The notes beneath the pieces are model-generated. The model was not told the DNA's origin. It saw only the letters and a list, made by a program, of their open reading frames with translations, and did not search any database. A program made the position numbers and the translations under genes. This document shows positions 1 to 9,012 of a stretch of DNA of 64,000 nucleotides, piece after piece (position 1 is the first letter of the stretch; every line of letters starts with the position of its first letter). Source of the stretch: Pelomonas sp. BJYL3 (GTDB taxonomy: Bacteria > Pseudomonadota > Gammaproteobacteria > Burkholderiales > Burkholderiaceae_C); assembly GCF_027257975.1 (NCBI RefSeq), contig NZ_JANZKX010000001.1, positions 1,116,001 to 1,180,000 of the forward strand. Direction: 5' to 3'.

Positions 1-2
1 CC

Positions 3-44
3 TACCTGCTGGAGCGCGAGCTCAAGGCCCTGCTGGCCACCTGA
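3..44 (+). CDS. 3' end of an unidentified gene (partial)
   Basis: The window opens inside a plus-strand reading frame that ends in TGA at 42-44. Only 13 codons remain (YLLERELKALLAT), a helical-looking C-terminus. Too little is present to name the product. It ends 14 bases before the next gene on the same strand, so the two could be cotranscribed. Confidence 0.45.
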   Translation, partial: YLLERELKALLAT

Positions 45-58
45 GCGCGCGCCACGCC

Positions 59-502
59 ATGGCTGCCACGCTCCATGGCTCCTGCCTGTGCCGGGGCGTG
101 CGCTTCGCGCTGGACAGCCCGCCCCTCTTCATCAACCTCTGCCATTGCAGCCTGTGCCGCAAGCTCAGCGGCAGTGCCTTCGGCAGCTTTGTGCATGCCG
201 ATGGCCTGGGCTTTCCCTGGCTGGAGGGTCAGGCCCTGGTGCGCAGCTATGAGTCCTCGCCCGGCAACTGGCGCGCCTTCTGCACGCGCTGCGGCAGCCT
301 GATGCCCGTGCTGGAGGACGAGGGTCGCCACGCCATCGTGCCGGCAGGCAGCCTGGACGACGACCCGGGCCTCAGGCCGCTCGTGCACATCCACTGCGCG
401 TCCAAGGCCCCCTGGTACGCGCTGCCCGAGGACGGCCTGCCGCGCTTCGAGGCCTTTCCGCCCCCGGACTTCTGGCCTGCCACCCCAGGCGCGGAGGGCT
501 GA
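59..502 (+). CDS. GFA-family (glutathione-dependent formaldehyde-activating/CENP-V-like) protein
   Basis: The 147-residue product has the GFA/CENP-V zinc-site pattern: CLCRGVRF near residues 9-16, CHCSLCR near 28-34 and FCTRCGS near 75-81. These cysteines are the family's metal ligands, and the length is typical of single-domain members. Despite the name, most members have no proven formaldehyde-glutathione activity, so the substrate is unknown. No good Shine-Dalgarno sequence precedes the ATG, which fits translational coupling to the gene ending at 44. The next gene is convergent, only 9 bases away. Confidence 0.85.
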   Translation: MAATLHGSCLCRGVRFALDSPPLFINLCHCSLCRKLSGSAFGSFVHADGLGFPWLEGQALVRSYESSPGNWRAFCTRCGSLMPVLEDEGRHAIVPAGSLDDDPGLRPLVHIHCASKAPWYALPEDGLPRFEAFPPPDFWPATPGAEG

Positions 503-511
503 GCGCCGCGT

Positions 512-1360
512 TCACTCCAGGATGAAGCGCCGCAGCCGCTCGAAGGCGGCGGCGGGTTCATCGCGCCACACCCCATGGCCACAGGCCGGGAAGCGGGCCA
601 GCTGCATGCAACGCGAAGGCAGGGCCTCCGCGATCTCCAGCGCATCCTGGAGCGGGCAGACGGGGTCTTCCTCGCCGGCCACCACGAGCACGGGGCAGCG
701 GGCCCGGCTCAGGCCGGGCAGCAGCTGCATGTCCTGCATCTCGCCGCGGATGAAGTGCAGCAGGATGTCCAGCTTCAGCAGCGTGCGCTGCGCGGCCATG
801 GGGTCGGTCTGCGGGGTCGCTGTGTAGAGGTCGCGGCAGGCCTCCCAGTAGGCCGCAAAGGTCAGCGGCGTGGGCTCGGTCCAGAGGCCGCGCACCTTTT
901 CGCGCACGCCCTCACCCCCGCGGCGCACGAAGCCCTCGATCTTGCGGTCCAGGCCCATGTGGTGCGAGGTGCTGGACAGGATCACCTTGCCCGGATGCTC
1001 CGGATGACGCTCGATGTAGCGCTGGGCCACGAAGCCGCCGAAACTCTGACCCAGCACGATGGGCTTGACGATGCCCAGGGCGTCGCAGAGCCGGACGATG
1101 TCGTCGGCCCAGGTGTCCAGGGTCCATTCGCTGCTGGGGCGGGGGTCGCTGCGGCCATGGCCGCGGTGGTCGTAATAGACGATCTGCGCCACATCGGCCA
1201 GGGCACTGAAGGCCGGCTTGAAGGCACTGTGGTCAAAGCCGGGCCCGCCATGCAGCAGGATCAGCGTGGGCTTCTCCCGCATCCAGGCGCCATCGGGCAC
1301 CAGGCCTTCTCCCTCGATATCCACGAACAGGTGGACACCGGGTTCAATCTCGATTCTCAT
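512..1360 (-). CDS. alpha/beta-fold hydrolase (proline iminopeptidase-like)
   Basis: The 282-residue cytosolic protein has the alpha/beta-hydrolase signatures HGGPG (oxyanion region, about residue 37), DHRGHGRSD (about 64) and the nucleophile elbow GQSFGG (about 104-109, Ser catalytic). A late acid (GEEDPVCP) and a catalytic His in ACGHGVW complete the triad. The HGGPG plus GQSxGG pairing is common in proline iminopeptidases and related amidases or esterases, but the substrate cannot be told from sequence. A strong AGGAGA ribosome site sits upstream of the ATG. It is divergent from the molybdopterin oxidoreductase gene. Confidence 0.85.
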   Translation of the reverse strand: MRIEIEPGVHLFVDIEGEGLVPDGAWMREKPTLILLHGGPGFDHSAFKPAFSALADVAQIVYYDHRGHGRSDPRPSSEWTLDTWADDIVRLCDALGIVKPIVLGQSFGGFVAQRYIERHPEHPGKVILSSTSHHMGLDRKIEGFVRRGGEGVREKVRGLWTEPTPLTFAAYWEACRDLYTATPQTDPMAAQRTLLKLDILLHFIRGEMQDMQLLPGLSRARCPVLVVAGEEDPVCPLQDALEIAEALPSRCMQLARFPACGHGVWRDEPAAAFERLRRFILE

Positions 1361-1571
1361 GCTTCTCCTACTTCTCCGGGGGCGGGAGTCTATGCAAGTT
1401 CGACGACATCCGGCGCCCTCTGCACCGCACTTACATCTGCTTGCACTCCCAACCCCAGCCTCTCATGGTTGATCCTGAGCCGCTGCTGTCGCCTGGATGA
1501 CGCTCGCGCGGCCTTCGCTGACCACAATGCATCCAGGCCCCATCCGGATGACTGCCCCAGAGGAAACCCCG

Positions 1572-3827
1572 ATGAACACGCGTGAAACGAACGCACCGCG
1601 CGGACACTACCGCATCTGCCCCCTGTGCGAAGCCTGCTGCGGTTTACAGGTGCAGACGGCCGGCGGCCGTGTCACAGGCATCCGCGGTGCCCAGGACGAC
1701 CCGTTCAGCCAGGGATTCCTGTGCCCCAAGGGCATCTCGCTGAAAGACCTCCATGAGGACCCCGACCGCCTGCGCCAGCCACTGCTCAAGCGCGATGGCC
1801 GCCACGAGCCCGTCAGCTGGGAGCAGGCCTTCGAGGAGATCGAGCGCCGCCTGCGCCCGCTGATCGAGGCCCATGGACCAGACGCCGTGGCCCTCAGCTT
1901 CGGCAACCCGGCCGCGCACAAGGTGGGCCTGCTGGCCTACACGCCCCGCCTGGCCCGGGCCCTGGGCACGCGCAATGTCTTCTCGGCCTCCACCCTGGAC
2001 CAGATGCCCAAGCAGCTCTCCAGCGCGCTGATGTACGGCCACTGGCTCAGCATCCCCGTGCCGGACCTGCCGCGCACGGACCTGCTGGTGGTGCTGGGCG
2101 CCAACCCCATGGTCAGCAACGGCAGCCTCTGGACGGTGCCGGACTTCCGCGGCAAGGCCCGGGCCCTGCGCGAGCGTGGCGGCCGGCTGATCGTCATCGA
2201 CCCACGGCGCACCGAAACCGCGGCGGCGGCCGACGAGCATCTCTTCATCCGCCCCGGCAGCGACGTCTGGCTGTTGTTGGGCCTCGTCCACACCCTGTTC
2301 GACGAAGGCCTGGTGCGCAGCAGCCCGCTGGATGCCTGGGTTCAGGGGATTGAGGAGATCCGCTCGGCGGTCAAAGCCTACCCGCCCGAGTCAACAGCCC
2401 GGCATTGCGGCATTCCAGCGCCCGAGCAGCGCCGGATCGCCCGACTGCTGGCCACCACGCCGCGGGCCTCGCTCTATGCGCGCATCGGCAGCTGCACGCA
2501 GCGCCACGGCACGCTCAACAGCTGGCTGGTCGACGTCGTCAACATCCTGTGCGGTCAGCTGGACCAGCCCGGCGGCGCCATGTTCCCCAAGGCCGCGGCC
2601 TTCGCCGTCAACACCCAGGGGCGGCCGGGCAGTGGCCGCGGCGTGAGCCTGGGCCGGCGCAAGAGCCGGGTCAGCGGCGCGCCGGAGGTCTTCGGTGAGC
2701 TGCCCATGGTCTGCCTGGCCGAGGAGATCGAGACCCCGGGAGAAGGCCAGGTGCGGGCCCTGATCACGGTGGCCAGCAACCCGGTGCTTTCGGCGCCGAA
2801 CGGCCCCCGCCTCGCGCAGGCGCTGGACGGCCTCGACTTCATGCTCAGCCTGGACATCTACCTCAACGAGACCACGCGCCACGCCGACCTCATCCTGCCC
2901 GCCCCCTCGCCTCTGGAGGACCTGCACTACGACATCGCCTTCGGCCAGCTCTCCTGGCGCAACCATGCGCGCTACAGCGCCCCGGTCTTCGAGCGCCCGG
3001 CCGACATGCCCGAGGAATGGGAGACCCTGACCCGGCTCGCCGCCCTGGCCGCTGGCGCGGACTGGCGCCAGCCCGTGGACCAGCTCGACACCGCGGCCCT
3101 GCGCCAGGAGCTGCGCCATCAGCTCAAGGACAGCGAGGGCACGCAGAGCGAGGCCCTGCTCGCTGCCCTCGCACCGCGGGTGGGGCCGCAGCGCCTGATC
3201 GACCTGGCCCTGCGCAGCGGCCCCTATGGCGACCAGTTCGGCCGCAAGCCGGACGGGCTCACGCTGGACCGCGTGCAGGCCGCGCCCCATGGCATCGACC
3301 TCGGCGAGCTGCAGCCCCGGGTGCCCGAGCTGCTGCGCACGCCCTCGGGTTGCATCGAGCTGGCTCCGGCGCCCTTCATGGCGGCGCTCGGCGCACTGGC
3401 CGGCGACGCGCCGCCCTCCTGCGCGCCGGACGAGCTGCTGCTGATCGGCCGGCGCGACACGCGCTCGGGCAACAGCTGGATGCACAACCTGCCCGTGCTG
3501 GCCAAGGGGCCGGACCGCAGCGCGCTGATCGTCCACCCGGACGATGCCCGCCAGCGCGGCCTGCGCGACGGCGACCGCGCCCTGCTGCGCAATGCGGCGG
3601 GCACCAGCCTGGAGGTGCTGCTGCAATGCTCGGACGAGATGATGCCCGGCGTGGCCAGCCTGCCGCACGGCTGGGGCCACGACCTGCCGGGCACCCGCTT
3701 GAGCGTGGCCCAGCTGCGCCCGGGCGCCAACCTCAATGCCCTGCTGGATGAGCGGCCGCGAGATCCACTGTCCGGCAACGCCGTGCTCTCGGGCCAGCCC
3801 GTGACCCTGAGCGCCCTGCCTGCCTGA
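1572..3827 (+). CDS. molybdopterin-dependent oxidoreductase with N-terminal [4Fe-4S] domain
   Basis: The 751-residue product starts with an iron-sulfur motif: Cys16, Cys19, Cys23 and Cys51 (CPLCEACC, then GFLCPKG). Molybdopterin-guanine-dinucleotide-binding domains of the formate dehydrogenase/DMSO reductase superfamily follow, with VVLGANPMVSNG and VIDPRRTET typical, and a C-terminal dinucleotide-binding domain (about 625-740). No twin-arginine signal is visible, so it is probably cytoplasmic. I chose the ATG at 1572 because AGAGGA lies at good spacing before it; an in-frame ATG at 1548 and an upstream start at 1497 lack this. No electron-transfer subunit or maturation gene is adjacent, so substrate and partner are unknown. 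Confidence 0.85.
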   Translation: MNTRETNAPRGHYRICPLCEACCGLQVQTAGGRVTGIRGAQDDPFSQGFLCPKGISLKDLHEDPDRLRQPLLKRDGRHEPVSWEQAFEEIERRLRPLIEAHGPDAVALSFGNPAAHKVGLLAYTPRLARALGTRNVFSASTLDQMPKQLSSALMYGHWLSIPVPDLPRTDLLVVLGANPMVSNGSLWTVPDFRGKARALRERGGRLIVIDPRRTETAAAADEHLFIRPGSDVWLLLGLVHTLFDEGLVRSSPLDAWVQGIEEIRSAVKAYPPESTARHCGIPAPEQRRIARLLATTPRASLYARIGSCTQRHGTLNSWLVDVVNILCGQLDQPGGAMFPKAAAFAVNTQGRPGSGRGVSLGRRKSRVSGAPEVFGELPMVCLAEEIETPGEGQVRALITVASNPVLSAPNGPRLAQALDGLDFMLSLDIYLNETTRHADLILPAPSPLEDLHYDIAFGQLSWRNHARYSAPVFERPADMPEEWETLTRLAALAAGADWRQPVDQLDTAALRQELRHQLKDSEGTQSEALLAALAPRVGPQRLIDLALRSGPYGDQFGRKPDGLTLDRVQAAPHGIDLGELQPRVPELLRTPSGCIELAPAPFMAALGALAGDAPPSCAPDELLLIGRRDTRSGNSWMHNLPVLAKGPDRSALIVHPDDARQRGLRDGDRALLRNAAGTSLEVLLQCSDEMMPGVASLPHGWGHDLPGTRLSVAQLRPGANLNALLDERPRDPLSGNAVLSGQPVTLSALPA

Positions 3828-3837
3828 GCAAAAAAGA

Positions 3838-3866
3838 GACCGGCCACTCCGCATGGAGTGCCGGTC
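3838..3866 (-). terminator. intrinsic terminator of the TonB receptor gene
   Basis: A GC-rich hairpin (GACCGGC, one bulged base, ACTCC / GGAGT GCCGGTC, GCAT loop) lies between convergent genes. On the minus strand it is followed by six T (complement of A 3830-3835). On the plus strand no T-tract follows, so it mainly serves the minus-strand receptor. Confidence 0.8.
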
Positions 3867-3914
3867 GCAAGGCCGGCGTTCGGTGGACTGCGCCGGGGAG
3901 GAGAAGATCGGTCC

Positions 3915-6146
3915 TCAGAACTTGTAGCTGACCCCCACGCTGAGGGTCCGCGGTGCGCCGTAGAAGCCGGTCAGCACGCCCAGGGCGGCGATGTTGTAGC
4001 CATCGGTGCGGTAGGCCTTGTTGGTGAGGTTGCTGCCCTGCAGGGAGAAGCTCAGGTGCTCGTCGCGCTCCCAGATCAGGCCAGCGTTGAGCAGGGCGTA
4101 GGCGTCCTGGGCGATGGCCTCGCTGAGGTCCGTCGTCGGATAGACCTTGGTGCGGTAGCTCACCCCCACCCGCGAGCGCAGCGTGCCGCTGCCCAGCGCC
4201 GTGCGGTTCTCCAGATTGAAGGCGGCCTGGAACTTGGGCGCGTTGGTGAACTTCTTCTGGTCCGCCACGTTCACGCCCTTGTCCAGGTACTCGTCGTAGC
4301 GTGCATGCAGGGCGGAGACGTTGCCGCTGAAGGTCCAGCTGCTGCTGGGGCGCCAGACGAATTCCAGCTCGGCACCGTCCACCGTGGCGCGGCCGGCGTT
4401 GGTGAAGTCGCCGAAGAATCCGGGCGTGCCATTGGCCTGGGTGTAGGAGGTGAACACCGAGAGCTGCACGTTCTTGTACTTGTTGTGGAAGACGGCGGTG
4501 TTGAGCTCCAGACGCCCGCCGTCCAGCACCATCTTGGCGCCGCCCTCGATGGAATCGAGCACCTCGTCCTCGAAGGGCTTGCTGGAGATGGGCACCGCCG
4601 CGGTGTTGGCGCGGATGTTGAAGCCGCCCGACTTGAAGCCGCGCGAGGCGCTGGCGTACAGCGAGGTGGCGCTGGAGAGCTTGTAGTCCAGCGAGACCTT
4701 GGGCGAGGTGTTGCTGACCTCGCGGGTCTTGTCGAAGTCGGCCAGCGTGGCGATGGGCTTGCTGAAGGTGGCATCGCTGAAGGCCTGGTTCAGCACCACG
4801 GCGCGCTTGCTCTCCTTGGTGTAGCGCAGGCCGGCGCTGAGACTGAAGCCCTGCGCCAGGCGCCAGCTCCAGTCGGCATAGGCCGCCTTGCCGCGCGTGT
4901 GGACCGTGCCGTTGGTCGTGCCGAAGGAGAGGTTGAAGAAGTTGTTGGAGACCTTGCCGCCCGCCTCGCCATTGAAGAAGTAGACACCCATCACGCCCGA
5001 GGAGCCGGCGCCATCGAAGGCCAGCTGGGCCTCGGCGCTGTTCTGGGTGTCCTGGTAGATGGCCAGCACGTCGGCGATCTTGTTGGGCAGGCCGTCGAAG
5101 TCGATGCCCGTGCTGGTGTCGTTGCTGCGGTGGGCGGCGATGAACTTGGCCGTCCACTGCGAGTCCACGTTCCAGCTGAGGCTCAGCGAGCTGCCGCCGG
5201 TCTCGGTGCGGTTCTGGTTGGGCATGCCGCTGGCGATGTCGTAGCGGCTCTCGCCGGGTGGCGTCTTGGCGGGGTCGAACTTGTTGACGTCCAGGCGCTG
5301 GAAGCCGCGCATATTGGATTCGTCATAGGTCTTGTCCGTCGTGAACTGCACGTTGAAGGGCTGGCCGCTGGGATAGAACCCCAGGCTCAGCCGGCCGGCC
5401 TTGGTCTTCTGGTTGCTGACCTCGCTGCCATCGGTGAGGTTCTTGCCGTAGCCATCGCGGTTCAGCGTGGCCAGGGCCAGGCGGGCACGGAACTGGCCGT
5501 CGCTGCTGGCCCCGCCGACCGAGCCCTTGGCGTCCATCTGGCCGTAGCTGCCGAAGGTCAGGCTGGCGCTGCCCTCGGTCCGGGTGCCCAGGGGGCGAGA
5601 CACATACTTCACCGCGCCACCGATCGTGTTCTTGCCGTAAAGCGTGCCCTGCGGCCCCCGCAGCACCTCGATGCGCTGGGTGTCGAAGACGTCCAGCAGC
5701 GCGCCCTGGGGCCGCGCCACATAGACGTCATCCAGGTAGATGCCCACGCCCGGGTCCACACCCCACAACGGGTCGGCCTGGCCCACGCCGCGGATGAAGG
5801 TGGTGATGGTGGAGTTGCTGCCGCGGGCGGCGTAGATGGTCAGGTTGGGCACCTGCGACTGCAGGTCGCCCAGATTCTTGACGTTGAGGCTTTCGAGCGC
5901 CCCGGCACCGAAGGCCGTGACCGCGACCGGCACATCCTTCAGCGATTCCTCGCGACGGCGAGCGGTCACCGTCACGGCTTCGAGCTTCTGCGTGTCGGCC
6001 GCAGGCGCGGGCTCGTCGGCCGGCGCCGGGCCGGGCTCGGCCCAGGCAGGCGCTCCGGCGGCCAGGGCGGCCAGCAGGGCCAGGGTCAGGGGCGTACGGC
6101 GCAGGGCCGCGCCAGGATGGGCGGCGGCGATGGGGGTCAGGCTCAT
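3915..6146 (-). CDS. TonB-dependent outer membrane receptor
   Basis: The 743-residue receptor has a signal peptide ending about AWA (residues 34-36). A TonB-box-like segment (KLEAVTVTARR) is followed by a plug domain with VGIYLDDVYV, IEVLRGPQGTLYGKNTIGG and a beta-barrel ending in the aromatic YKF. It resembles iron-complex receptors of the FecA/CirA-like broad family; the ligand is not deducible. The ATG at 6146 is preceded by GGAGA at 8-9 bases; the open frame continues upstream to 6425 but those residues are unlike a signal. It lies 184 bases downstream of the NnrS gene on the same strand and ends at a good terminator. Confidence 0.9.
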   Translation of the reverse strand: MSLTPIAAAHPGAALRRTPLTLALLAALAAGAPAWAEPGPAPADEPAPAADTQKLEAVTVTARRREESLKDVPVAVTAFGAGALESLNVKNLGDLQSQVPNLTIYAARGSNSTITTFIRGVGQADPLWGVDPGVGIYLDDVYVARPQGALLDVFDTQRIEVLRGPQGTLYGKNTIGGAVKYVSRPLGTRTEGSASLTFGSYGQMDAKGSVGGASSDGQFRARLALATLNRDGYGKNLTDGSEVSNQKTKAGRLSLGFYPSGQPFNVQFTTDKTYDESNMRGFQRLDVNKFDPAKTPPGESRYDIASGMPNQNRTETGGSSLSLSWNVDSQWTAKFIAAHRSNDTSTGIDFDGLPNKIADVLAIYQDTQNSAEAQLAFDGAGSSGVMGVYFFNGEAGGKVSNNFFNLSFGTTNGTVHTRGKAAYADWSWRLAQGFSLSAGLRYTKESKRAVVLNQAFSDATFSKPIATLADFDKTREVSNTSPKVSLDYKLSSATSLYASASRGFKSGGFNIRANTAAVPISSKPFEDEVLDSIEGGAKMVLDGGRLELNTAVFHNKYKNVQLSVFTSYTQANGTPGFFGDFTNAGRATVDGAELEFVWRPSSSWTFSGNVSALHARYDEYLDKGVNVADQKKFTNAPKFQAAFNLENRTALGSGTLRSRVGVSYRTKVYPTTDLSEAIAQDAYALLNAGLIWERDEHLSFSLQGSNLTNKAYRTDGYNIAALGVLTGFYGAPRTLSVGVSYKF

Positions 6147-6330
6147 GCGTTGTCTCCGTGATTCTTTGAGGTGTCGACGCGGACGTCGCCCCAAGGGAGT
6201 GCAAGTGCCATGCCCGTGGGCGTGCCAGACCCGCCTTCTACGTGCAAACCATGAGAGCGGCGCGCGCAGGCCGGGTCCTCGGCGGCCTGTCAGGCCGGCA
6301 TCGGGGGATGTTCGAGCGTCTTGCGGCCGC

Positions 6331-7662
6331 TCAGGGGCGTCCGGGCCTGCGCTTGCTGTCTGATTGGCACACAGCCCGGGGAGCGCTGATGTCCACGGAT
6401 CGGGCATTGCCTGAAGCCCGGACACCGCTTTCCCACCGCAGCCAGCCCAGCAGGCGCAGCGCCCAGCCGCCCATGCACAGGGCCCACAGCAGGGCCGCCA
6501 GGACCAGCGTCACCGCCGGGGCCGTCTGTCCCAGGGCGGCCCATAGCCGCAGGATCACGGCCGTTTGCATCAGAAGAAAGAGCGCCAGCAAGGGGCGGTC
6601 CGCCGCCAGCGGCCGGCCCGCATGCGCGCTGCTGACACGGCTGACCTGGGCCATCATCAGGCTGCCCAGGCCCCCTGCCAGCACGGCATGCAGCGGCGCC
6701 AGCCCAAGCCCGGCACGTCCAAGCGCCAGCAGCCCCGAGGACAAGGCCGACAGCCCGGCACCCGCAGCCAGCCACAGACCGCCGGCCAGCATCATCGCCA
6801 TCAACGGCAGCCGGGCCATGCGCCGCCAATGCCAGGCCTGCCTCAGCAGCAGGAGGGCCGCACAGCCCTCAAGCCCCGCTCGCAGCGCCCAGGCCCACGC
6901 GGGCAGGGCCGCGGGCGCCAGCACCTGCCAGGCGCCCCCCCAGGCACAGCCCGCCAGCCCGGCCCACAGCAGGGCGCGCTCGGGCGCTGGCAGGCGCCCG
7001 GCCACCCGCAGCCAGACCGCGGGTTCGGCAAACATGGGCACCATGCGATGCAGGGCGATCAGGAACACGGGCAGCAGCCCCCACCACAGCACCGCCTGAA
7101 GGGCGTAGCGGGCCAGTTCCTCATGCCCCGCCATCAGGCCGGCGCCCATGACGGCCATGCCGCACAGGCCCAGCAGCCAGGCCCCTTGCACGCCGCGCAG
7201 GTGCAGCCGGTCCGGCACCTCGCTGGCGGCCAGCAGGCGCCCGGCCTGCCACCAGGAGAGGCCCCAGGACAGCGCCACCAGCATCAGGCCCAGCCCGGTC
7301 AGCCGCGCGTCGACATGCACGCCCGGCAGGGCCAGGGCCCAGCCCAGGCCGGCCAGCCACAGCGAGGGCCACACGGCTCGCCCGGCCGGGCCCGGCACGC
7401 GCAACCAGCGCGGCCCGGCGGTGAAGAAGAAGCCGGCGATGAACTGCGGCATCGCACCCAGTCCGAAGAGCAGGCCGTGCGCCAGCCCCGGCGACACCGC
7501 CCAGGGCAGCGCCCAGGTCCTCCAGCGGGCCAGCAGGACCAGGCACCACCACAGGCCTGACAGGGCCAGCACCAGCAGGCCCAGCTGGAAGAAGGGGCGG
7601 TGCGGCTGCGGTGCCGGCGCGGCGGCGCTGCTGCGGCGGTCTGGCATGTCAGGGTCCGGCAT
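6331..7662 (-). CDS. nnrS: NnrS family multi-helix membrane protein
   Basis: The 443-residue protein is very hydrophobic with about twelve predicted membrane helices. It carries the family feature [26 protein letters not shown] near the last third, matching NnrS His-rich helices, and [21 protein letters not shown] near the N-terminus. NnrS is a haem/copper inner-membrane protein linked in other bacteria to tolerance of nitric oxide and nitrosative stress. No NO reductase, nitrite reductase or clear FNR/NnrR box (TTGAT-N4-ATCAA) is visible nearby, so the role here is inferred from family alone. Start choice is weakly supported; a second ATG lies five codons in. Confidence 0.85.
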   Translation of the reverse strand: MPDPDMPDRRSSAAAPAPQPHRPFFQLGLLVLALSGLWWCLVLLARWRTWALPWAVSPGLAHGLLFGLGAMPQFIAGFFFTAGPRWLRVPGPAGRAVWPSLWLAGLGWALALPGVHVDARLTGLGLMLVALSWGLSWWQAGRLLAASEVPDRLHLRGVQGAWLLGLCGMAVMGAGLMAGHEELARYALQAVLWWGLLPVFLIALHRMVPMFAEPAVWLRVAGRLPAPERALLWAGLAGCAWGGAWQVLAPAALPAWAWALRAGLEGCAALLLLRQAWHWRRMARLPLMAMMLAGGLWLAAGAGLSALSSGLLALGRAGLGLAPLHAVLAGGLGSLMMAQVSRVSSAHAGRPLAADRPLLALFLLMQTAVILRLWAALGQTAPAVTLVLAALLWALCMGGWALRLLGWLRWESGVRASGNARSVDISAPRAVCQSDSKRRPGRP

Positions 7663-8031
7663 GGGGGAGATCTTGCCGCCCTGACGGGCATGGGCGCTTG
7701 CTCAACGACAAGTCCCGGCGTCCCTCGTGGGCGCGATGACAGTCATGGTGCTACAATTCATTCCCATACATTCGCTCAAGACCGTTTCTTCAAGGTCTTT
7801 GCAGTGGTCTCCGGCGTCAGATCTCACACGATGCCGGCTCGCCCATCAGCCTCCAGCGCCATCACTCGGGATCCGCCGATTCCGTATCCGGGCCCCGCCC
7901 GAAGCGCCCGCCCCCAAGCGATCCGCTGGGTGGCTTCAATCACCGGCTTGATCTCTCTTGCGTGTCTGTACGTCCCCCGTGTGTCGCCGCTCGCGCACAC
8001 GGTTTCCACATATTTTCGGAAAGAAAACACC
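7663..8031 (+). promoter_or_regulatory. promoter region and long leader of the cold shock gene
   Basis: This 369-base gap separates divergent genes. A candidate -10 (TACAAT, 7752-7757) would give a leader of about 270 bases, like the long thermosensing leaders of cspA-type genes. The -35 is poor. A small hairpin (AAGACC 7778-7783 / GGTCTT 7794-7799) lies just after the presumed transcription start. The frame upstream of 8032 is open to 7600, but the residues look non-coding. Confidence 0.4.
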
Positions 8032-8247
8032 ATGAGCAGCATTCAGAACGGCATCGTCAAGTGGTTCGACGACGGCAAGGGCTTCGGTTTCATCACCCCC
8101 GCCGACGGCAGCAAGGACCTCTTCGCCCACCACAGCGAAATCCGCAACGGTGGCGGCTTCCGCAGCCTGGCTGAAGGCCAGCAGGTCGAATTCGAAGTCA
8201 AGCAAGGCCCCAAGGGTCTGCAGGCTTCGAACATCAAGCCCCTGTAA
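8032..8247 (+). CDS. cspA: CspA-type cold shock protein
   Basis: The 71-residue single cold-shock domain begins [23 protein letters not shown]1 is present as KGFGFI and RNP2 as DLFAHH, the RNA/ssDNA-binding surface. Length and fold match the bacterial Csp family, which act as RNA chaperones. The ATG at 8032 is preceded by AAGAAAA and gives the canonical N-terminus. Two perfect hairpins and a small ORF follow on the same strand, ending at a bidirectional terminator at 8935, suggesting a short operon. The paralogue identity (cspA, cspD or other) is not certain. Confidence 0.93.
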   Translation: MSSIQNGIVKWFDDGKGFGFITPADGSKDLFAHHSEIRNGGGFRSLAEGQQVEFEVKQGPKGLQASNIKPL

Positions 8248-8307
8248 AGCACTTCATCCGGGCCTGGGAAGGCCTGGGGTGTCCGTGTGGACGCCCCACT
8301 CCAGACG

Positions 8308-8359
8308 GCAGTGATCTCCGCAGATCACTGCTTCGGGCGCCCCCTCTCACGGGGCGCCC
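8308..8359 (+). repeat. two perfect tandem hairpins downstream of the cold shock gene
   Basis: Hairpin 1 is GCAGTGATCT-CCGC-AGATCACTGC (8308-8331, ten perfect pairs). Hairpin 2 is GGGCGCCCC-CTCTCAC-GGGGCGCCC (8335-8359, nine perfect pairs). Only three bases separate them and neither is followed by a T-tract, so they are not ordinary terminators. They sit between the cold shock gene and the small ORF at 8475. Confidence 0.75.
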
Positions 8360-8474
8360 ACTCCCGAGCCAGGCCCTGCGCCTGCCCTCGACCTTCATCA
8401 CCATCCGCGCCAAGACGGCTCTCTGGACCTCCAAGCAGGGACGGCTCCTTCAAGGCGCACACCTCGAGATAACC

Positions 8475-8690
8475 ATGCAAAAGAAAAGCATCGAGGTGGG
8501 GCGATTCCTTGTCTCACCTTTCATCAAGACTTCCGACGACGGCGGCTTCTACGCCAGCGTCTCCATCCGCTCCGGCCAGGGTTCGGCCAATCACGATCGC
8601 GTGGTGCGCTTCGCCCCGCGCTTCAGCGGGCACCGACAGGCCCTGAACTACGCCTGGTCGCAAGGCCGGGCGTGGGCTGAAGCGATGTAA
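8475..8690 (+). CDS. small conserved-looking protein of unknown function downstream of csp
   Basis: The 71-residue basic protein begins MQKKSIEVGRFLVSP. It has no signal peptide, no cysteines and a compact mixed composition with a repeated G-x-S/A surface (DGGFYASVSIRSGQG). I recall similar small proteins placed after cold shock genes in related Burkholderiales, but no function is known to me. Its codon use is like the neighbours, and the next plus-strand feature is a terminator, so coexpression with the cold shock gene is likely. Confidence 0.65.
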   Translation: MQKKSIEVGRFLVSPFIKTSDDGGFYASVSIRSGQGSANHDRVVRFAPRFSGHRQALNYAWSQGRAWAEAM

Positions 8691-8704
8691 TCGAACAAAC
8701 GGGG

Positions 8705-8872
8705 CCACCCCCTACCCGCTTCACCGCCTTGCAGGCCGTGCCAGGCCAGAGGCCTGACCCCTCGGGCAGGAGGCCTGCCCCTTCAGCAGGCACAAACGGC
8801 TCGCCGTTTGTGTCCGGCCGCAGCCCCCTCAAGAGGGCACAGCCGCCGGGCCGGCGACGCCGGATCCGCGGC
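8705..8872 (+). repeat. dispersed 3'-end hairpin repeat, copy C (expanded)
   Basis: This copy begins with CCACCCCCTACC 14 bases after the stop at 8690 and ends with CGACGCCGGATCCGCGG. The outer parts match the reverse complements of copies at 13176-13248 and 38905-38975. About 100 extra bases lie in the middle, including a perfect hairpin CACAAACGGC-TC-GCCGTTTGTG (8791-8812). The second half (CCCCCTCAAGAGGGCACAG) aligns with CCCCCTCGAGAGGGCACAT of copy A. Confidence 0.6.
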
Positions 8873-8934
8873 GGTCGCGCGGGGCGTGTGCCGGCTTTGC
8901 CGAGCACTCTTTGTGATGGCGCTTCAGAAAAAAA

Positions 8935-8958
8935 GCCCACCGGCTTGCACCGGTGGGC
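8935..8958. terminator. bidirectional intrinsic terminator
   Basis: GCCCACCGG-CTTGCA-CCGGTGGGC forms nine perfect pairs. On the plus strand TTTCTTGTTT follows; on the minus strand the complement of seven A (8928-8934) gives a T-tract. It ends both the cold shock transcript and the graspetide operon. Confidence 0.9.
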
Positions 8959-9012
8959 TTTCTTGTTTGTGGGCTCTGTCAGCGCCCGTGGCCGGCCCTG
9001 CTGGCGGGCCGC

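Noticed and set aside
3858..6161. Long open frame (767 codons) on the plus strand over the TonB receptor
   Set aside because: Antisense shadow of the minus-strand receptor; high GC makes opposite frames open, and its protein is compositionally abnormal (Gly, Ala, Val, Arg-rich) without domain motifs.
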